Of a stretch of DNA of 64,000 nucleotides, positions 25,901 through 39,036 are shown one piece after another. The notes under the pieces are model-generated. The model did not search any database, was not told the origin of the DNA, and was given only the letters and a program-made list of their open reading frames with translations. Position numbers and translations under genes: made by a program. Every line of letters starts with the position of its first letter. Within the stretch, counting starts at the first letter, position 1. Location: contig JAJNNX010000005.1 of the NCBI GenBank assembly GCA_023159155.1, positions 186,001 through 250,000 on the forward strand, given 5' to 3'. The DNA comes from Ustulina deusta (lineage: Eukaryota; Ascomycota; Sordariomycetes; Xylariales; Xylariaceae).

Positions 25901-27272
25901 GTGGTACGATCTTGATGTTGAATTATCTCGTCTTTTCGTTAGCACCGGTCTCGGATCATCATGTTGCCACACCGAAGGTCGGCTCGAGCATCAGTCACAG
26001 ACGTTTCGTTCGACCCTTAGCACGAATGGAATTTCAGGCATTCGATACGGACCGGCGCTGGTTTAGTCACCTCTTCTTGCTCTGAGAACTAGTAAAGATA
26101 GTGTGCCTTGATGTGTTAGATAGTGTCGTTATGGTGTGCTGGAGCCCGAGGTCTTGGCGATCAGACGAGCATGGTGGTGCCATGTCAATAGGTAGCCAGA
26201 AAGGAGGATCCGCTTCTTGGGGTGATGAGTAATACTGTCCGTCTACACTACCAGGCCCCAAGTCCTCAACTTAGTGAGCACAAGTATCTCCTTGTCAGTC
26301 TATGCGTACTACAATGCCATAACTCCCTCATGGTTAAACAAGCGCATTTTACGGAGGATGGAGATCAGTTGAATTGGGTCTCAAAGAATCCCATGTCCGG
26401 GGTATCCCCGGCTGCCATATGCCGACAACCACATCTTAGGACCTATCTACTAAGTACTTACTGAGAAAACTATTGGCACTCAGCGGTGCTCCGTCACCGT
26501 AATGAACTAGCACCAATCAATTTCCGTCTCACTTGCCCTTTGTGCTATGTGATACGTCGGTGGCGAGGGAAAATCGTGTACACCACAGTAACCAGATTCA
26601 GATGAGAGTAATTGTTTGCGAGGGGCTCGAATTCTTGTCAATTCATATTTGGCTGCGTCAACAGACTCTTGGAAAATCTGCTGCAAGGCATTATCTGCCG
26701 CGGAGGCGACAGAGCATGCGCTCTTTCCCACCCGTAATAGAACCAAGCCCCATCAATCCAGTAACTGGATAAGCCCCCATAGGCTTGATGGCCTCTCCTC
26801 CCAACAATAATTGTCGCACATAGTTACAGGCCCTTCCTATGGCTCCAGCTCCTAATCCCGCCAAATTGGCATGCCGCATTCCGGTCCAAAATCCCGAGCT
26901 CCCAGGTATCGAGGCGCCATGCATAATAAAACAACAATGATATCTCAAGACTCTCTCAAGATACAAGAAAGTCCATACCTCCTCCCGTGAGGCTTTGTCC
27001 TGCGCCAGTAACAAGGAGCTATCCAAGACAGAATCCCACAATGACCCAAAAAAAAACTTTTTATGATGCTGTGCTCCGGTATATGCTCTTGTACAATGAA
27101 TAACGAAATGGTGTAGTGTTCTGGTCCGTCATGCTAGGGTCGTTCTTTGAATAAGAAAAAAGTTCGAATGAGTGGATTGTATGGTGTAAAAATCGAGGTA
27201 ACAATTAAACCGCTCCGGCTTATAAAAATCGAGTACGTTGGTGATCTATTGAACAACATGCGAGCTCCATGC
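16908..27272. other. 10-kb gene-poor region
   Basis: No gene could be supported. All open frames are short and lack family likeness or consistent splicing. Notable pieces are a GC-rich island at about 19,930-20,110 that is open on both strands, an A/T-rich block with a 16-T run at 22,238-22,294, a CTGCTC run near 24,247-24,265, and a GC-rich patch at 25,325-25,516. A glycine-rich minus-strand frame lies at about 26,691-26,925. No transposon protein, rRNA or intact tRNA was seen. GC content is mixed rather than uniformly AT-rich, so heavily RIP-mutated transposons are not obvious. Confidence 0.5.
22238..22294. repeat. A/T-rich block with 16-base poly-T
   Basis: A T-rich block with little G or C ends in an uninterrupted run of 16 T. 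It is low-complexity DNA in the gene-poor region with no evident function. Confidence 0.7.
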
Positions 27273-27746
27273 TTAACAGGATCGACGCCGAGTTTGAGTT
27301 CGGGCATGTTCGAAAGAACTAGCATAGGCCCTTAGGTGTTTCTTCGTCTTGTCTGAGATCTGAGGGGAGTTCTCGCTTCCCGTAGATGAGATGCTTCCCA
27401 GAGAGCAGAGGCTGCTGTGTGAACTTGATGGTGTCAGCCCTGCGCCTGACGATGAAGACGACCCGGAGCGTTGAGAGACGTGGGATTGTGGCAGAGGTGT
27501 CGAGCCGTAAGGCTGAGGATTGGTAAAGTCATAGGCCGGCGGAAGATAGAATTTTGTTTGGTTTCTCGGTACGCTCCATTGAAAGGAAGGACTGGCAAGA
27601 CCTGGCGAACCTGGTGTCGTGTTGAGGGAAGTTGAAGAGGACTCAATATCCCGAAGCCGGCATGATTCCGAGCAATACACGGTGCCATCAGTTTGCTTGT
27701 CGCAGTAGAGGCAGAATTCGGGCTCCCATGACGGATCGGAAGACAT
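27273..27746 (-). CDS. Ecl1-like zinc-binding lifespan/stress protein
   Basis: Single exon, 157 residues, starting at the ATG at 27746 (MSSDPSWEPEF), which places the zinc motif at the usual distance from the N-terminus. Cys12, Cys15, Cys25 and Cys29 form CLYC-x9-C-x3-C followed by RLRDIE, the signature of the Ecl1/2/3 zinc-binding family. In fission yeast these small proteins extend chronological lifespan and help in zinc, sulphur or amino-acid starvation responses; the same role here is inference. The remainder is Ser/Pro-rich and disordered, ending in an Arg-rich tail. It is the only firm gene in about 27 kb. The presumed 5' leader (about 27,750-28,230) is pyrimidine-rich on the sense strand and includes short upstream frames, suggesting translational control. 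Confidence 0.85.
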   Translation of the reverse strand: MSSDPSWEPEFCLYCDKQTDGTVYCSESCRLRDIESSSTSLNTTPGSPGLASPSFQWSVPRNQTKFYLPPAYDFTNPQPYGSTPLPQSHVSQRSGSSSSSGAGLTPSSSHSSLCSLGSISSTGSENSPQISDKTKKHLRAYASSFEHARTQTRRRSC

Positions 27747-29490
27747 TTTGACTGATGATGGTTGGTTTGATAGACGAGTATATGCGGTGCTGTGTTGGTA
27801 CATGTGCACGATGTGGCGGTTCAGATTTGCGAATTCAATACACTTCTTCCAAATCGAGAATTACGGATGGTTGCCTGCAACGAAGCAAATAGTAATAGCA
27901 ATAGTCGTGGCGGTCGTAGTAGTCTTGTAGTAGTGGTGGGGGGTATGAGCATGAGAGGGACAAGACCAGGAGGGAGCTGTAGGCGATACTGTTTATGAAG
28001 CAAGAGAGGATTGTGTCATAGCCCTTGAAGCCGAAGTAGCGTGGATGTCGTAGGAGAGAGAAGAGAGCAAGTGGGAATAAAGAAGAGGAGAGGCAAGTGT
28101 TTATGACCAGGCCGTGGTATCGAGGTTGGCCAGAGGTGGAGGAGAAGAGGTTCATTTGTATCAAGCTCTCTCGCTCTCCCGCAGTCAATCCGGGGTGGAT
28201 ACTGGGTCGTAGGCAAGGTACGTACCTCAAGCCAGGTAGGTTAGCGGGGCCTGGTCACATCAGAGAGGGTCTCAATGAGCAGAGAAGAACAAGAGCAGGG
28301 GTTGCTGGTCTGATGTCCTCGGTCCACTGTGCAATCTAGGTGGGCCCCCAAAGACTAGCGCCTGGCTTTTTGACCGGGGGTATGACTGGGGGTGAACAGG
28401 GGCTTCTCGTTGCAGTGTTTTCTGCATAGACGCTAGGCTGTGTAAGACTTAGCGCCCATTGCTGCTGCCGATCACAGGCCAAGAGGCAGGACGGTGGCAC
28501 AGAGGCACTGAAGAAGGATGGAAGGTACGTACTGCGTGGCCGATACGGGGGTGTGGCAGCATAAATATGGGTCCCCCAGCATGTCCCTTTTTGGCAGCAG
28601 AAAATTCTTCTCGGAGGACTCCATGAGGGGGCGTGTTCCCATCGAACGACAGGGGTGTTGGCGTCGACATGGAGGGGTGGGGAAAGGGATGCACAATTGG
28701 AAATCACGACACCCCCCTTTCCTATGTAAATACGTCTTCTGAGTACACTCTGAAAGGGCGTGAGGAAGGCGTGTGATCAGTTGCACCCACACTCTGCACA
28801 CCCCTCTTCTACTGCCCACTGTTCACTGTCCACTTGTTTAGGTGCCCTTTCCCTCCCCTTATTTTATTTGACCACTACTGCCGCTGCTACCTACTTAGTA
28901 GGTACATACCTACCTACATAGGCATAACAAGACCAGTACCTAGGCAGTATTTACTCAAGTCTATTAGTGTGGGAGGTACCTAATGTAAGAGTGTATAATT
29001 CCAGAGTGTATACTACTACCTACTAGGTACTGCATATGTTGGTCTCCGTATTATTGAAGCTCCCATCATTTTTAGGTCGGTTCCAAGTTGGAAGTTCTCC
29101 TACCCTTCTGTACATTCTATGTATTCTCCGTTATGGTTCTCTCCATCCCCCGTGGCGTTGGTCCCTCAATAGTGTAGTGTAGGTATACTAGTATGACTTT
29201 ATACACACAACGTTGTTGTATGCTCCATGCAAGATCTGCCAAAGCCTAGCATCTTGGTGCAAGACTTAGTGTTTATAACGTCTTACTGCCAAAGTATATC
29301 GTGCGATATGGGGCCATCGGTTTCGAGATGATTATGTATTGAGGTCAAGTCAAGACCGCAGCCGGTAGTTTGAACAGTGTTCTCGGGACAATGTTTATAG
29401 TGTACCGAGTAGGTATACACTGATTTGTACTGGTTAGTCCTTATCAAGTACTGGCATGCAGCGAATTTACGAGGTTACCTACATACCTCT

Positions 29491-29542
29491 GGAGGTAGGT
29501 GGGTACATGTAGGTAGGTGGGTACATGTAGGTAGGTAGGTAC
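29491..29542. repeat. 18-base tandem repeat, three imperfect copies
   Basis: The unit GTAGGTAGGTGGGTACAT occurs as two near-identical copies and one partial copy. Complementary CTACCTACATACCTAC sequence follows at about 29,598-29,613, so the region could fold into a stem. Confidence 0.7.
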
Positions 29543-30025
29543 TTTCAGGCTTCAACACCAGAGTGCAGTACCGGTCTCTGTCAACCACTCTGCCTGCCTA
29601 CCTACATACCTACTAGTACTACATAACAGAGTAGCAGTATCCATCTGCCCGTCTCTCTCTCACTCTCCCTCTCTATATCTCCTTACAGTACTTTACTCTC
29701 CTATAGCCCTGTCACCTATCAACCCTACTACCTCCTGAGCACCTACGTCCCTTCATCCGTATCGACCGCACAAGCCAAGGGTGAGAAATGCAATACTATG
29801 ACATAGGGTGGACCCGTGGGGGTTCACGACATATATTGGCGACCATTCACAACTCCAACGGCCCCGGGGCTTTCATGGGTGAGTTTGCGGCTACCAGCTG
29901 GTTAAGCAGGCAAAAACACTTGAATGCCTCCCACGGTCCATGGTGGCCATCCTTTGTCAAACTAGACTAGGCAATCAAGCTATCGGATTGCATGAGGCGG
30001 GACGCACCAATAGCTATCAGCCAAG

Positions 30026-30553
30026 ATGGCGCCAGTATGGGCAGATCGTGAGAGCGCATCCTGCGCCCTCAACACCATCAAGCACGCTTCGGGTTACAGC
30101 GATGAGACTCTATGCTTGTTCTGTAGTATCCTCCTGGCTCGTCTCAAGCATGCAATCTGCACGCACTATCGTGCCACACTCTTAAAACCCTTTCCACTAC
30201 ATGTAAGCAATATCGTGCCCTCTTATCCGCCCCAAGACTCTCTGGCGTCTGGGGGAGGCAGTGCTTCTCCCGATCCTCCTATTGGCAATTTCAACACGCC
30301 CAGAGTTGATGGCAATCTATGGAATTCGTCCAACGTGGTATCGCACTTACGTCCTGAACCCACAAGGACCAATCATGCCGGCTCTCTCTATACTCCTCTA
30401 AGCCGAACCATTCACCAAGACTACCAGTTACAGTCTTTCACGATGTTCGTCCTCCTATTGTACACTAGAAGCTTCTTTCGGACACGCCAATGCAAGCAAG
30501 CATACGGCGACGATAGAGCCAATCGTCTATTCTTCTGGCATCATGACCAATAA
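30026..30553 (+). CDS. Orphan ORF, doubtful
   Basis: 175 codons from ATG (MAPVWADRES) to TAA. The first half has protein-like composition and many C- or T-ending codons. No domain, signal peptide or family is recognised. Length is close to what chance could give in 64 kb of six frames, so it is listed only as a candidate. Confidence 0.2.
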   Translation: MAPVWADRESASCALNTIKHASGYSDETLCLFCSILLARLKHAICTHYRATLLKPFPLHVSNIVPSYPPQDSLASGGGSASPDPPIGNFNTPRVDGNLWNSSNVVSHLRPEPTRTNHAGSLYTPLSRTIHQDYQLQSFTMFVLLLYTRSFFRTRQCKQAYGDDRANRLFFWHHDQ

Positions 30554-31003
30554 ATTTTGAGCGTCTCACTTTCTGCTCGGCGTTTTAGGTAATGATACTT
30601 CACCAGTTTTAGTGATAGCTGGAACTATGCTACTGTGGAGGTCAGTTCTTAGTTCTTATAACACCGCACGTAAACTAACTAACTTCGACCACATACCCGC
30701 CCTGACCGTGTACCTTACATCAGTCGTCTTTTCTTGCCCCAAAGGATATGGGGGAAGGTTGTAATGGAGGGTACCCTTTATCATCTCTCGTCTCCAGTTG
30801 TATCAAGCATGAACCAATCATGGTAGTAACTTTACACAACCCCATATTATCGTCTAGCTTCAGGACACAGAGCATACGTATACCTACATCGCAAACAACT
30901 TATAGTATGCAGCAGGCTAGATCACGCCAGTGATGAATACATAGGCACAGCAGGAAACTCCGGTTAACCTATATTGACAGTAGCCACGACGATCTGCCGT
31001 ACA

Positions 31004-31372
31004 ATGAGCAAAGGAGACCACGGAAGATGCCGCCGCCATACACGGCTCCCCATGAACGCCGACGCCATTATTTTTAATGCCCTCACCCATTGGGATGTTT
31101 GTTCTGTACCCGAGAGTCATATCCCATTCCCCGTCAACATCGGCCACTTCTGCACATCAAGGCTAACTGCAGACCCAGATCCTGCCACCAAGCGCGAATT
31201 GACAGAAGATGGGCGATTTTTGCAGCTGTGGCTTGCAATGCTTGCCAAGTGCAGGAAGCTAGGCCGCATTCAAAATCACTTGCATCAAGAAAGGCGGGGG
31301 ATTCATGCGGGTGCTGCAGGTGCTGAAGCCCCTTGGCCATCTTTTGTTCCATTCGTGAAGAAACGGACATGA
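31004..31372 (+). CDS. Orphan ORF, doubtful
   Basis: 122 codons starting MSKGDHGRC and ending FVKKRT. Codon choice and the predicted helical stretch around ELTEDGRFLQLWLAMLAKC look protein-like, but no family is recognised. It could be a lineage-specific gene, an exon of a larger gene or a chance frame. Confidence 0.25.
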   Translation: MSKGDHGRCRRHTRLPMNADAIIFNALTHWDVCSVPESHIPFPVNIGHFCTSRLTADPDPATKRELTEDGRFLQLWLAMLAKCRKLGRIQNHLHQERRGIHAGAAGAEAPWPSFVPFVKKRT

Positions 31373-34300
31373 ACATGCAGCACTTCTGTCTCGCAAGTCG
31401 TCGCGACCTGCCTGCACAGTTGCCACCTGATGCATCATCGCGAGTCCTGTCTGCATCGTCTTACAGCGAACGAAGTCGGAATTTTAGACGGCTCACATCC
31501 CACTCGTGAGGTATACTGGTATGTATGTATTCTACAACAGTGGTGGCAAGCATCGGCTGCAGGGTCATGCTCCTTTCAGCTCTGAACCCAACAGATCAAT
31601 GTGCCGCTGTTAGATTTTTAAATATATGTAACATAATGAGCAAATCTGAGGCGGCCGATCTCAGATGATCAGCCTACACTGCTTATTAGCAAAGTATTAC
31701 ATAGCATACGAAATTTTGAAAACGCCACCAACGCAAGGCTGTGACTTTAGTGAGAAATGGTGTGGCTAACAAGCAACAAAATCCCCATCTCCATGTACAC
31801 ACTATAGTACCTATTCGGAGGCGCTTCTAGAACGAGAGAGCGTCCGCTTCTATCCACAAATTCCCCGCGCCGTCCGCCATCAAAGTTCATGTGGAATCAC
31901 GAGAGTAGCATCACGAATCTATTGAGATTGGCAGGAAATAACACACGCCTCTTCTTTTCGCTTGCCTTAGCCCGGACGCATCCCACGCTGTATATAAGCA
32001 GAGCACTACCCCAGAAAGCATTTATGTACTGCATCACACTAGACTAGGTAGCATACTCGGCCGTGGCGGATTACCTCGTAAAGGAAAGTTACTTTATCCT
32101 CTTGCCGAGGGAATAGTTTTGGTCAACACTTGAAAAGTTAGGGATAATGAAAGATCGATTAGATGCTATTGATATCCTATCGTTGCTAGCCATAGGTTTA
32201 TCGTCGATTGGTAAAAATCATAATGATGATTCGTGTTACTGCGTATGATATTTTCGACTCGGAGTGTCTAAGTTGGACAAGACAACAGCGTGGTTCCAGC
32301 AGATATTGTCGTATTTGAGTGAAGCCTGGAAACGCCATAAGCCGTTCCAATGTCCAGCTCGTGACAGGTTGGTATGCGGTCGGTCATAAACGGTATTGCG
32401 TGGCGTGAGATCTACATTTTGCACCTGCTACTGTATGTATGCAATAGTTTCGACGCTTCACTCGGGCTACCACTTGAGTTCAAGAGATGCCGCTTCCAGC
32501 GCGTTATCTCGCATTCACAGGCCATGTCCGTCCTAGGCAATGTTAGACTGCAGTGGGCCGAATTAAATTCGCTGCCCATATCGTGCGTATCATTGGAAAC
32601 CGCTGCAACCATGTTCATCCCTTCACGATGACGAAGCTTTCTCAGATATGCATGCGCCGAGCTAATTTCCTGTTCGCTATTGGTCGCATAATATTTGCCG
32701 TGGGTGATCTATTCTGGAGGAATCCATATCTTTTAGTGTATGCGTAAGGGCTTCAACATGCTTTCCCCACTGCCACGCGAGACGTGAGAAGTGGCAGCAC
32801 GATAGGTCAGGCGTCAAGTTTGCCGAAATGGGCAACAATAGACTATATTACCCATAGTAGTGCGGAGCTAAACCCCGTCGACAAACGACAGTAACCGCCT
32901 TCTCTGATATCGCGAGAACAATCCCACGCTGTGTAATGCTCTTGTCAGAATGCAACCCACGCGCCATAATCACCTGACTGCCTGATGCTCTCGGCATTTC
33001 GTGGGCGATCACAATGCTCATCTTAAGCCACACGGAGAATAGTCGATTGCAACTATAAACTGCAACGGGACATCTTCATAAGCATCCACGCACGAGGTCT
33101 GGGAGACGACAAAGAAAGATAAGCGAGCGCAACACTAACAAGTCTCTCGAGCAATGCCAACTAACCAGGCTCATCGTCAGACAAGAACCCCCATATGTGA
33201 TGCAGTGGTGTAGCCAATCATGGCGAAAGTTCTTACGCTAACTGGTGGGATACTTATCCATTTTCAGATGGGGTTCGGTAGATGCGGGAACACCGTGCTC
33301 AGAAATACCTAATCACGAGAATCCAAGGTGTTGGAACGCCTGAAATGATAGGTAGTTCACACGAGTCATGTCACACCCGACGACAGAGAACCCAGTGCTA
33401 AGGCATCGGGTCATACCAGGAACGGGACGCAATCACGGGCTCTAAAATGGAGCAGTCGTTATGAGAGGAGACTGTTGGATTTCAATGCTGTGTTCAAGGT
33501 TGATCCCTACTATCCCAACTGAGATGCTCTACAGGCTACGATACAAGCTTATTCACTGCTACGCAGTATGCCACTAAGTACTACGCAGCAATTTCGCATA
33601 TCTAGATCAAGGGTAACACTGGTAACCCCGAGAGCGCGTATCTGGATCCATGCTTTAGGTTAGCATCGCCTCCACCTCAAAGATCAACGTCAGTCAAAAG
33701 TTCCCTTCGCTCGAAATAACCTCCACCCCTCGTCTGCTGGCCTATCCCCCGAACGACAAGGACGCCTACTAAGAAAACCAAAATTATCTACTAATAATAC
33801 CTTATTACAGCCACGCGCTCCTTCGCTAACCTACCTTGCGTCCAACGCCCGCAGGCTATTCCAGATCGATAAGTGCCACAAATTGTGTCGATCTAGACTA
33901 AAATAGCGAGCAACTGGTACACGACACTAGAGATCACTCGTTGGTCCGATCTACGCACCAACGAGTCTCTAGGAGCAGAAGAGGCGAATGGGATTTTTGT
34001 ATCTCCCCCCCTCGTTGCTTACTGACACCCCTCCTCAAGCAAGCCTGGGGCCCGAGAACATGGTTCAGCTAGGAGATCCCTCAGCCCTAGCCCATTTCGC
34101 TCACCTCGCCTACTCGATTCGGCATGGTACTCTTGCTGTCAGTCTGTCTCTGGATGCCGTCACGCTCTGGCGAGATGTTTGGGTCGACAGTAATCTCAGG
34201 CTGCATGTTTAGCTTCGCAGGTCCTCGGGAGATCTTGACTTGGAGGGGTTGTGTCGATGTGCCACTGCATCGTCGTTGACACGCCATGTGGTAGCGCTTA

Positions 34301-37300
34301 GCAGACGTTTAGCGTTGGTACTGTATTTCTCGGGCTTCTCGGATACATAGGATCTAATGGCTGACTGAAATCGGGATCGGGATCGTAGTGCGTCCTATAC
34401 AGGTCTAAAATGCCCTGGGCATGATCTTCTCTCGGTGTAGTGCAGGTCTTCCTAGCACCCTCTTAGCTAGGTTATCGTCATCTTACGCATAGTTAAAGGC
34501 ACCATCGTCGGTCCCCACGGAGAAGAGGGAGCCCTGATAGTGTAAGCAACTCTGGCTGTCAAGTCGCTATCGTTTTCTCAACGAGGAAAACCTCCTCTCC
34601 GGTTCCTCCGGACAAGCCATCACCCGATATGGGATACGTACACATAGTCAATGACAAAGCTGGGTCGCCGAGACGTTGTCAGCAAGCAAGTTGATACCAT
34701 CTAAGTCATGTTATCGGTTCTTGCCACAAGCCACACAAAACGGCGAGAAGAAAAAAGTTTTTCTTCTTTTAACGGTCATCAGGCCGTTTGAGGGTTGCCT
34801 CATATGCAGGCACCAAGCGCGAAGGGTCGGTCATGGTCACGTCATGCGGCTGACCACCGAATGACGATCGAGAATGTAACCTACCTATGCGTATGTCTAA
34901 CGCAGTAACTGCCTATCATGTGTTTTGTATAGGCACCGCAAAACACTGCCTAACTTGAGAAACAACAACTGTTTTCAGTCAGCCCCTTGCAGATGAGGCC
35001 ACCATACTCTCGCACGTAAGACACAGCAGACCGAACCGTTTTGGCCTTTCGATGGTACCATGCGCACCAAAGTGGCACAGCGCATGGAGTCCAAGTCACA
35101 TGAATGATTGATGCGGCGGGTGCTAAGATTAGCACCATGGCATATTGTGGGTTTGATTGTAAAACGGGAGCAACGAGCAACGACTACACGACACTACTGT
35201 TAGCACGCCTCTCTCAAGACTCACGATGTGCAGACTTCCATCTTATCTCTGCTCTACCATATCCACCTCGGCAAAAGTAGGATTGACTACGTTATTTAGG
35301 CGCGGTGGGGCGATTCGACTCGGGAAGTGTCGTCGCTTCTATCGGAGGATCTAACACGCTGCACTAGATACTCACCTAAGGTCAGGACTTGGCGACCTTG
35401 TCGATTTGATCCGTTTACGGGTGACGCGTCTCTACCGAGGGTCCAACCGATTCTGGATCTACACTAGGGACACTGTAACGATAGGTAAAAAGACGGAGTA
35501 TAGTCATACGATAAAAAAAAGGAATAAACGACCAACTCTGAGACTACAATATCGCCAACCCTAGCGCGCGTTTCGGGGCGAACCAAGCTCCTGGGTCGGT
35601 CCATCCGCATTGCTGGTTGTCGGTGATCACTCGTGTTGATGGCGCGTCGGTAAAAGTCGCCGAGCCCCAGCTCCCAGCGCCGTGGTTTCTGATCGGGACA
35701 AGACAATCAACCGAGATAAGCAGACTGACGGCATCAATGAAGGCATCTGGGATCGATAAAACGGTCCCGCTAACAATACTCCATGTTCCTACATGTAGAT
35801 GCAGTGATGTTGCGACGATTACTGTTTCTCTCGCCCGAGGTTTCGTCATCAAGCTTATTCCCTACTATTCCCTACAGTCGTTGTTTGGGGCTAGACCCGC
35901 TGGACAGACTTAGATGCCCTGAAAGACTCCCTCTGCCGGCAACGCTCTCGAGAATACATAGGCGATGTGTAATGAGACCCCTATATTCGGTACGCAGTAG
36001 CATTAACACTGCCGCTTCCAGACCAGCAACTCTCAACATTTGCCGAATACTCGAAACTTCAACAGTATAGCAGCGCATGATTTATGAAGTGACGTAGTTG
36101 GTGAAGACGAATACTAAGAAGGATTATCCTGATTCTTCCCTTGTTCATGATGATGACCAAGCCCGTGCAAGGGCACGGAGATATCCCAAGATTATGGAGC
36201 GATGACATCTGCTAGACTAGGTCAGTCCTAGGAACGGGCATGCTGCCCACGCCCGCTAGTCTGGGAAGCTGCCAAGACGACAACGGTAGGATTAATCTCA
36301 GGTGAGATGGTATGTATTCCATCCTTCGTCGTGATCGTGTGTTGGTACACACACTCTCCCTCCGCTACTTTATGTAGATACCCTTGACAGGACTCGGTCG
36401 TTGTCATATTCCAGTCCACTAGGCCATTGCATGATTCCTATACAAGGATGTCACTCCACCAAGTGCCGTCTGACATAGGTACCTTGGCTTTGATGTTATA
36501 ATTATACTAACCTGATATTGCGGTCGTGGCCCGAGTGGTTGTGTGATAGATATTGCAACAATAGTAGACACACATAGCCTTTCATTAATATCAATATATC
36601 GCTGAGAACAAAGCGGGCTTGCCCCTAGTGATAAAGCACTCACATAGTACCTTGCCTGTAAGTATAGCAGATCTACTCAGTTGACCGGTCAGGGGGTGCC
36701 AAGACTGTATAACGGCCAACGCACAGATCGCAGAAATATTGCAAGTTAGCGGCTGGGCAGAAGCTGGTCAACCAGGGTGGAAGTGAAACCAATTATTCAG
36801 CTGGCGAATAGAAATACAAAATCAACCCCCCGCATTCTATGGTTTTCGCAAGCCACTTGACTCACCCCCATCCCCACGTTCTTCTGCCCAGGAATTGCGA
36901 GAGAGCCTTGACACACTTGAGCGATTTAGGTAGGTAAGTCAGCCCAGCAGCTCTTCTGCAGTTCTCCTCGTATAGTGTGCAGTAAACTGGCTGTGTGTAG
37001 AGAATGGAGGGTGTCAAGGTGTGCAGGAAATAGCCGAGCGACTAGGTACTACGTCAAAGGCGGCTCAACAAAAAAGAAAAAAGAAAACACAAAACATTGC
37101 TTCTCGTCTCCAACGAGTCGTGGCTCCCGCGTGCGATAGGTATGTACTGTAGATCCACATTACGCGATTGGACTCTCTTCCAAGTATACAGAAACCATGA
37201 ATACTTACTTGCATGGCAGGCAGGCAGGTAGAATGCGTAGGTATTCGACTCGGCAACTTGGACATAACAGGAACACTTTGCTGACAGTCGTACGTTTTAT

Positions 37301-38087
37301 CGTTCGTTCACCTCTTCACCACCTAACAAGGCATGGCACTCTGCAGAAACACTCCGGGCGCGAATCAAGAAATGCATCTCGATGATCGAACATGATAGAG
37401 ATAAATGCGGTTTCGAGATGGGCGTTTTCCGCGATTGATGGGCCCGGGTTGTGTGTCGCTAATTCCCCAGACCACAGGGGTGATCCCAGGATTTCCCCAG
37501 ACTCCCCCCAGGTCTCAGCACTCCAGTTGCAGGGTTTAGTGACCGAAATAGTCCGCCCACGGCTTTTCTTTCCCACGTCGTGACATCCACGACAGCCATG
37601 TTCCAGGAGACAAGGGCATCATGTCGCTTATTACACTGCACTATACTAACAAACAAAAACAATAATATGCGTACATGTACCGTAATGCTGATATTCCTTC
37701 ACCCTTACCGCGTGTGTCGTTGGTCCTGTCATGCATGTCCGGAGCAGAACCAGGGAGAATAGAATGAATGCCTGGATAAATTTGTCAGGCATAGTAATTG
37801 TAACCTGCCCCGATTCCCAAAGCACTGGCTCCAAAAGCATGGCATGCCGCCCAGAAGCCCAACTGGCCAACGTCTCGGCCGCGATGGAACATGGTGCATA
37901 TGCCGCGAAGTCGATGTTATACCGTTGGCCGAATCCAGCTCCTCGCAGCAAAGAAACAAGAGACGATCCTTCGAGAACCGGCGACAGCCCAGTCCTGTGA
38001 CCTGATCTATCAGGTTGCACGACGGTGAGCAGGCCTTCATGCAGTCCTGAAATTGATCTTGTGACTTGTTGCAGGTATTGCGGCCTC

Positions 38088-38134
38088 TTTTCCTTTCCCT
38101 TTCCCTTTCCCTTTCCCTTTCCCTTTCCCTTTTT
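38088..38134. repeat. TTTCCC hexanucleotide microsatellite
   Basis: About six to seven tandem CCCTTT units. The repeat contains no stop codon in any of three minus-strand frames, which creates artefactual long ORFs (poly Gly-Lys and poly Arg-Glu). It is not the fungal telomere repeat (TTAGGG). Confidence 0.9.
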
Positions 38135-38536
38135 GTCTCGCCACATATTCTGACGGACGTCACGTCACCCTGGAAACTACCTACGTCGCTTAAGCTGGTA
38201 ATTCGAGGCCGAAGCAATCGGCCGGGCAAGGTGAGACGGAAAAAGTAACGCCACATTTACCGGGAATAGGCTGTGACTCTTAACGACTGACTAGGTACCT
38301 ACATTGGCCGTTGCACCACCTCAGCTGCGACACGGAATACCGCAACGGGCGATGCCGTCAGCGGCCAGTCTGAGAAGAGTGCCTGAAACTTGGCTCGTTT
38401 TCCCTTCCTCATTCTACTAGTACACGCCCCCTCCTCCTTTCGCTTCGTATTGGTTGATTGCCTCACCTGGCAGATGAGATGTTTAGTTTGCATGAACCAT
38501 TGCATCCAGACATTATCATATTTCGGAAGCTGGAAA

Positions 38537-38597
38537 TCTTTTTTTTTTTTCTGGAAAAAAATTTTTAATAAAAAAATAAAGATAAAATTTTTTAAAG
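38537..38597. repeat. A/T-rich low-complexity block
   Basis: Runs of T, then A, then mixed A/T from an oligo-T through TTTTTAATAAAAAAATAAAG to TTTTTTAAAG. No coding or RNA feature is recognised. Confidence 0.75.
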
Positions 38598-39036
38598 GCC
38601 ATTAACTTCATTCGACAATTAGGCTTACATACCACCGGGATAGACTCACCCTCATTACTAGAATTGTTATATCTAATACGACCTAGAACAGCGGAGTGTA
38701 CCGTTGCTCCCCTCGGGAACGAGTAGAGGGCGTCTCGGCCGAGTGTAAATATCGTGGGATGGTCTCGAGAACATGATCAACCAATCCTGACTTCGCTCAC
38801 CGACAGTGAGAGTTTGGGGCGGGATTTAGAGTAAGATTTTTATCTCGGGGGGGAAGGGCCCCAGACTTGATACTACTACGGACTGTTGAAATTAGTTTGT
38901 TTGTTTTTGTTTTTTTTGATCTCGTGCTTAGACAGTCTGAGGCATTGAAACCGTAGATTCATCACCGCGCCGCTTACCTGCAGTGATGGCTTCAGCAGAT
39001 ACACACCTAGGTAGTATACATTCACCACCCACGACT

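Noticed and set aside
26691..27041. Glycine-rich minus-strand frame (GAGAIGRACNYVRQ...)
   Set aside because: Composition is suggestive, but there is no family, no splice pattern and no promoter context. It is kept only as a remark in the regional entry.
37646..38256. Minus-strand ORFs of 166 and 175 codons with Gly-Lys or Arg-Glu runs
   Set aside because: Their length comes from the TTTCCC microsatellite, which is free of stops in three frames. There is no domain and no splice support.
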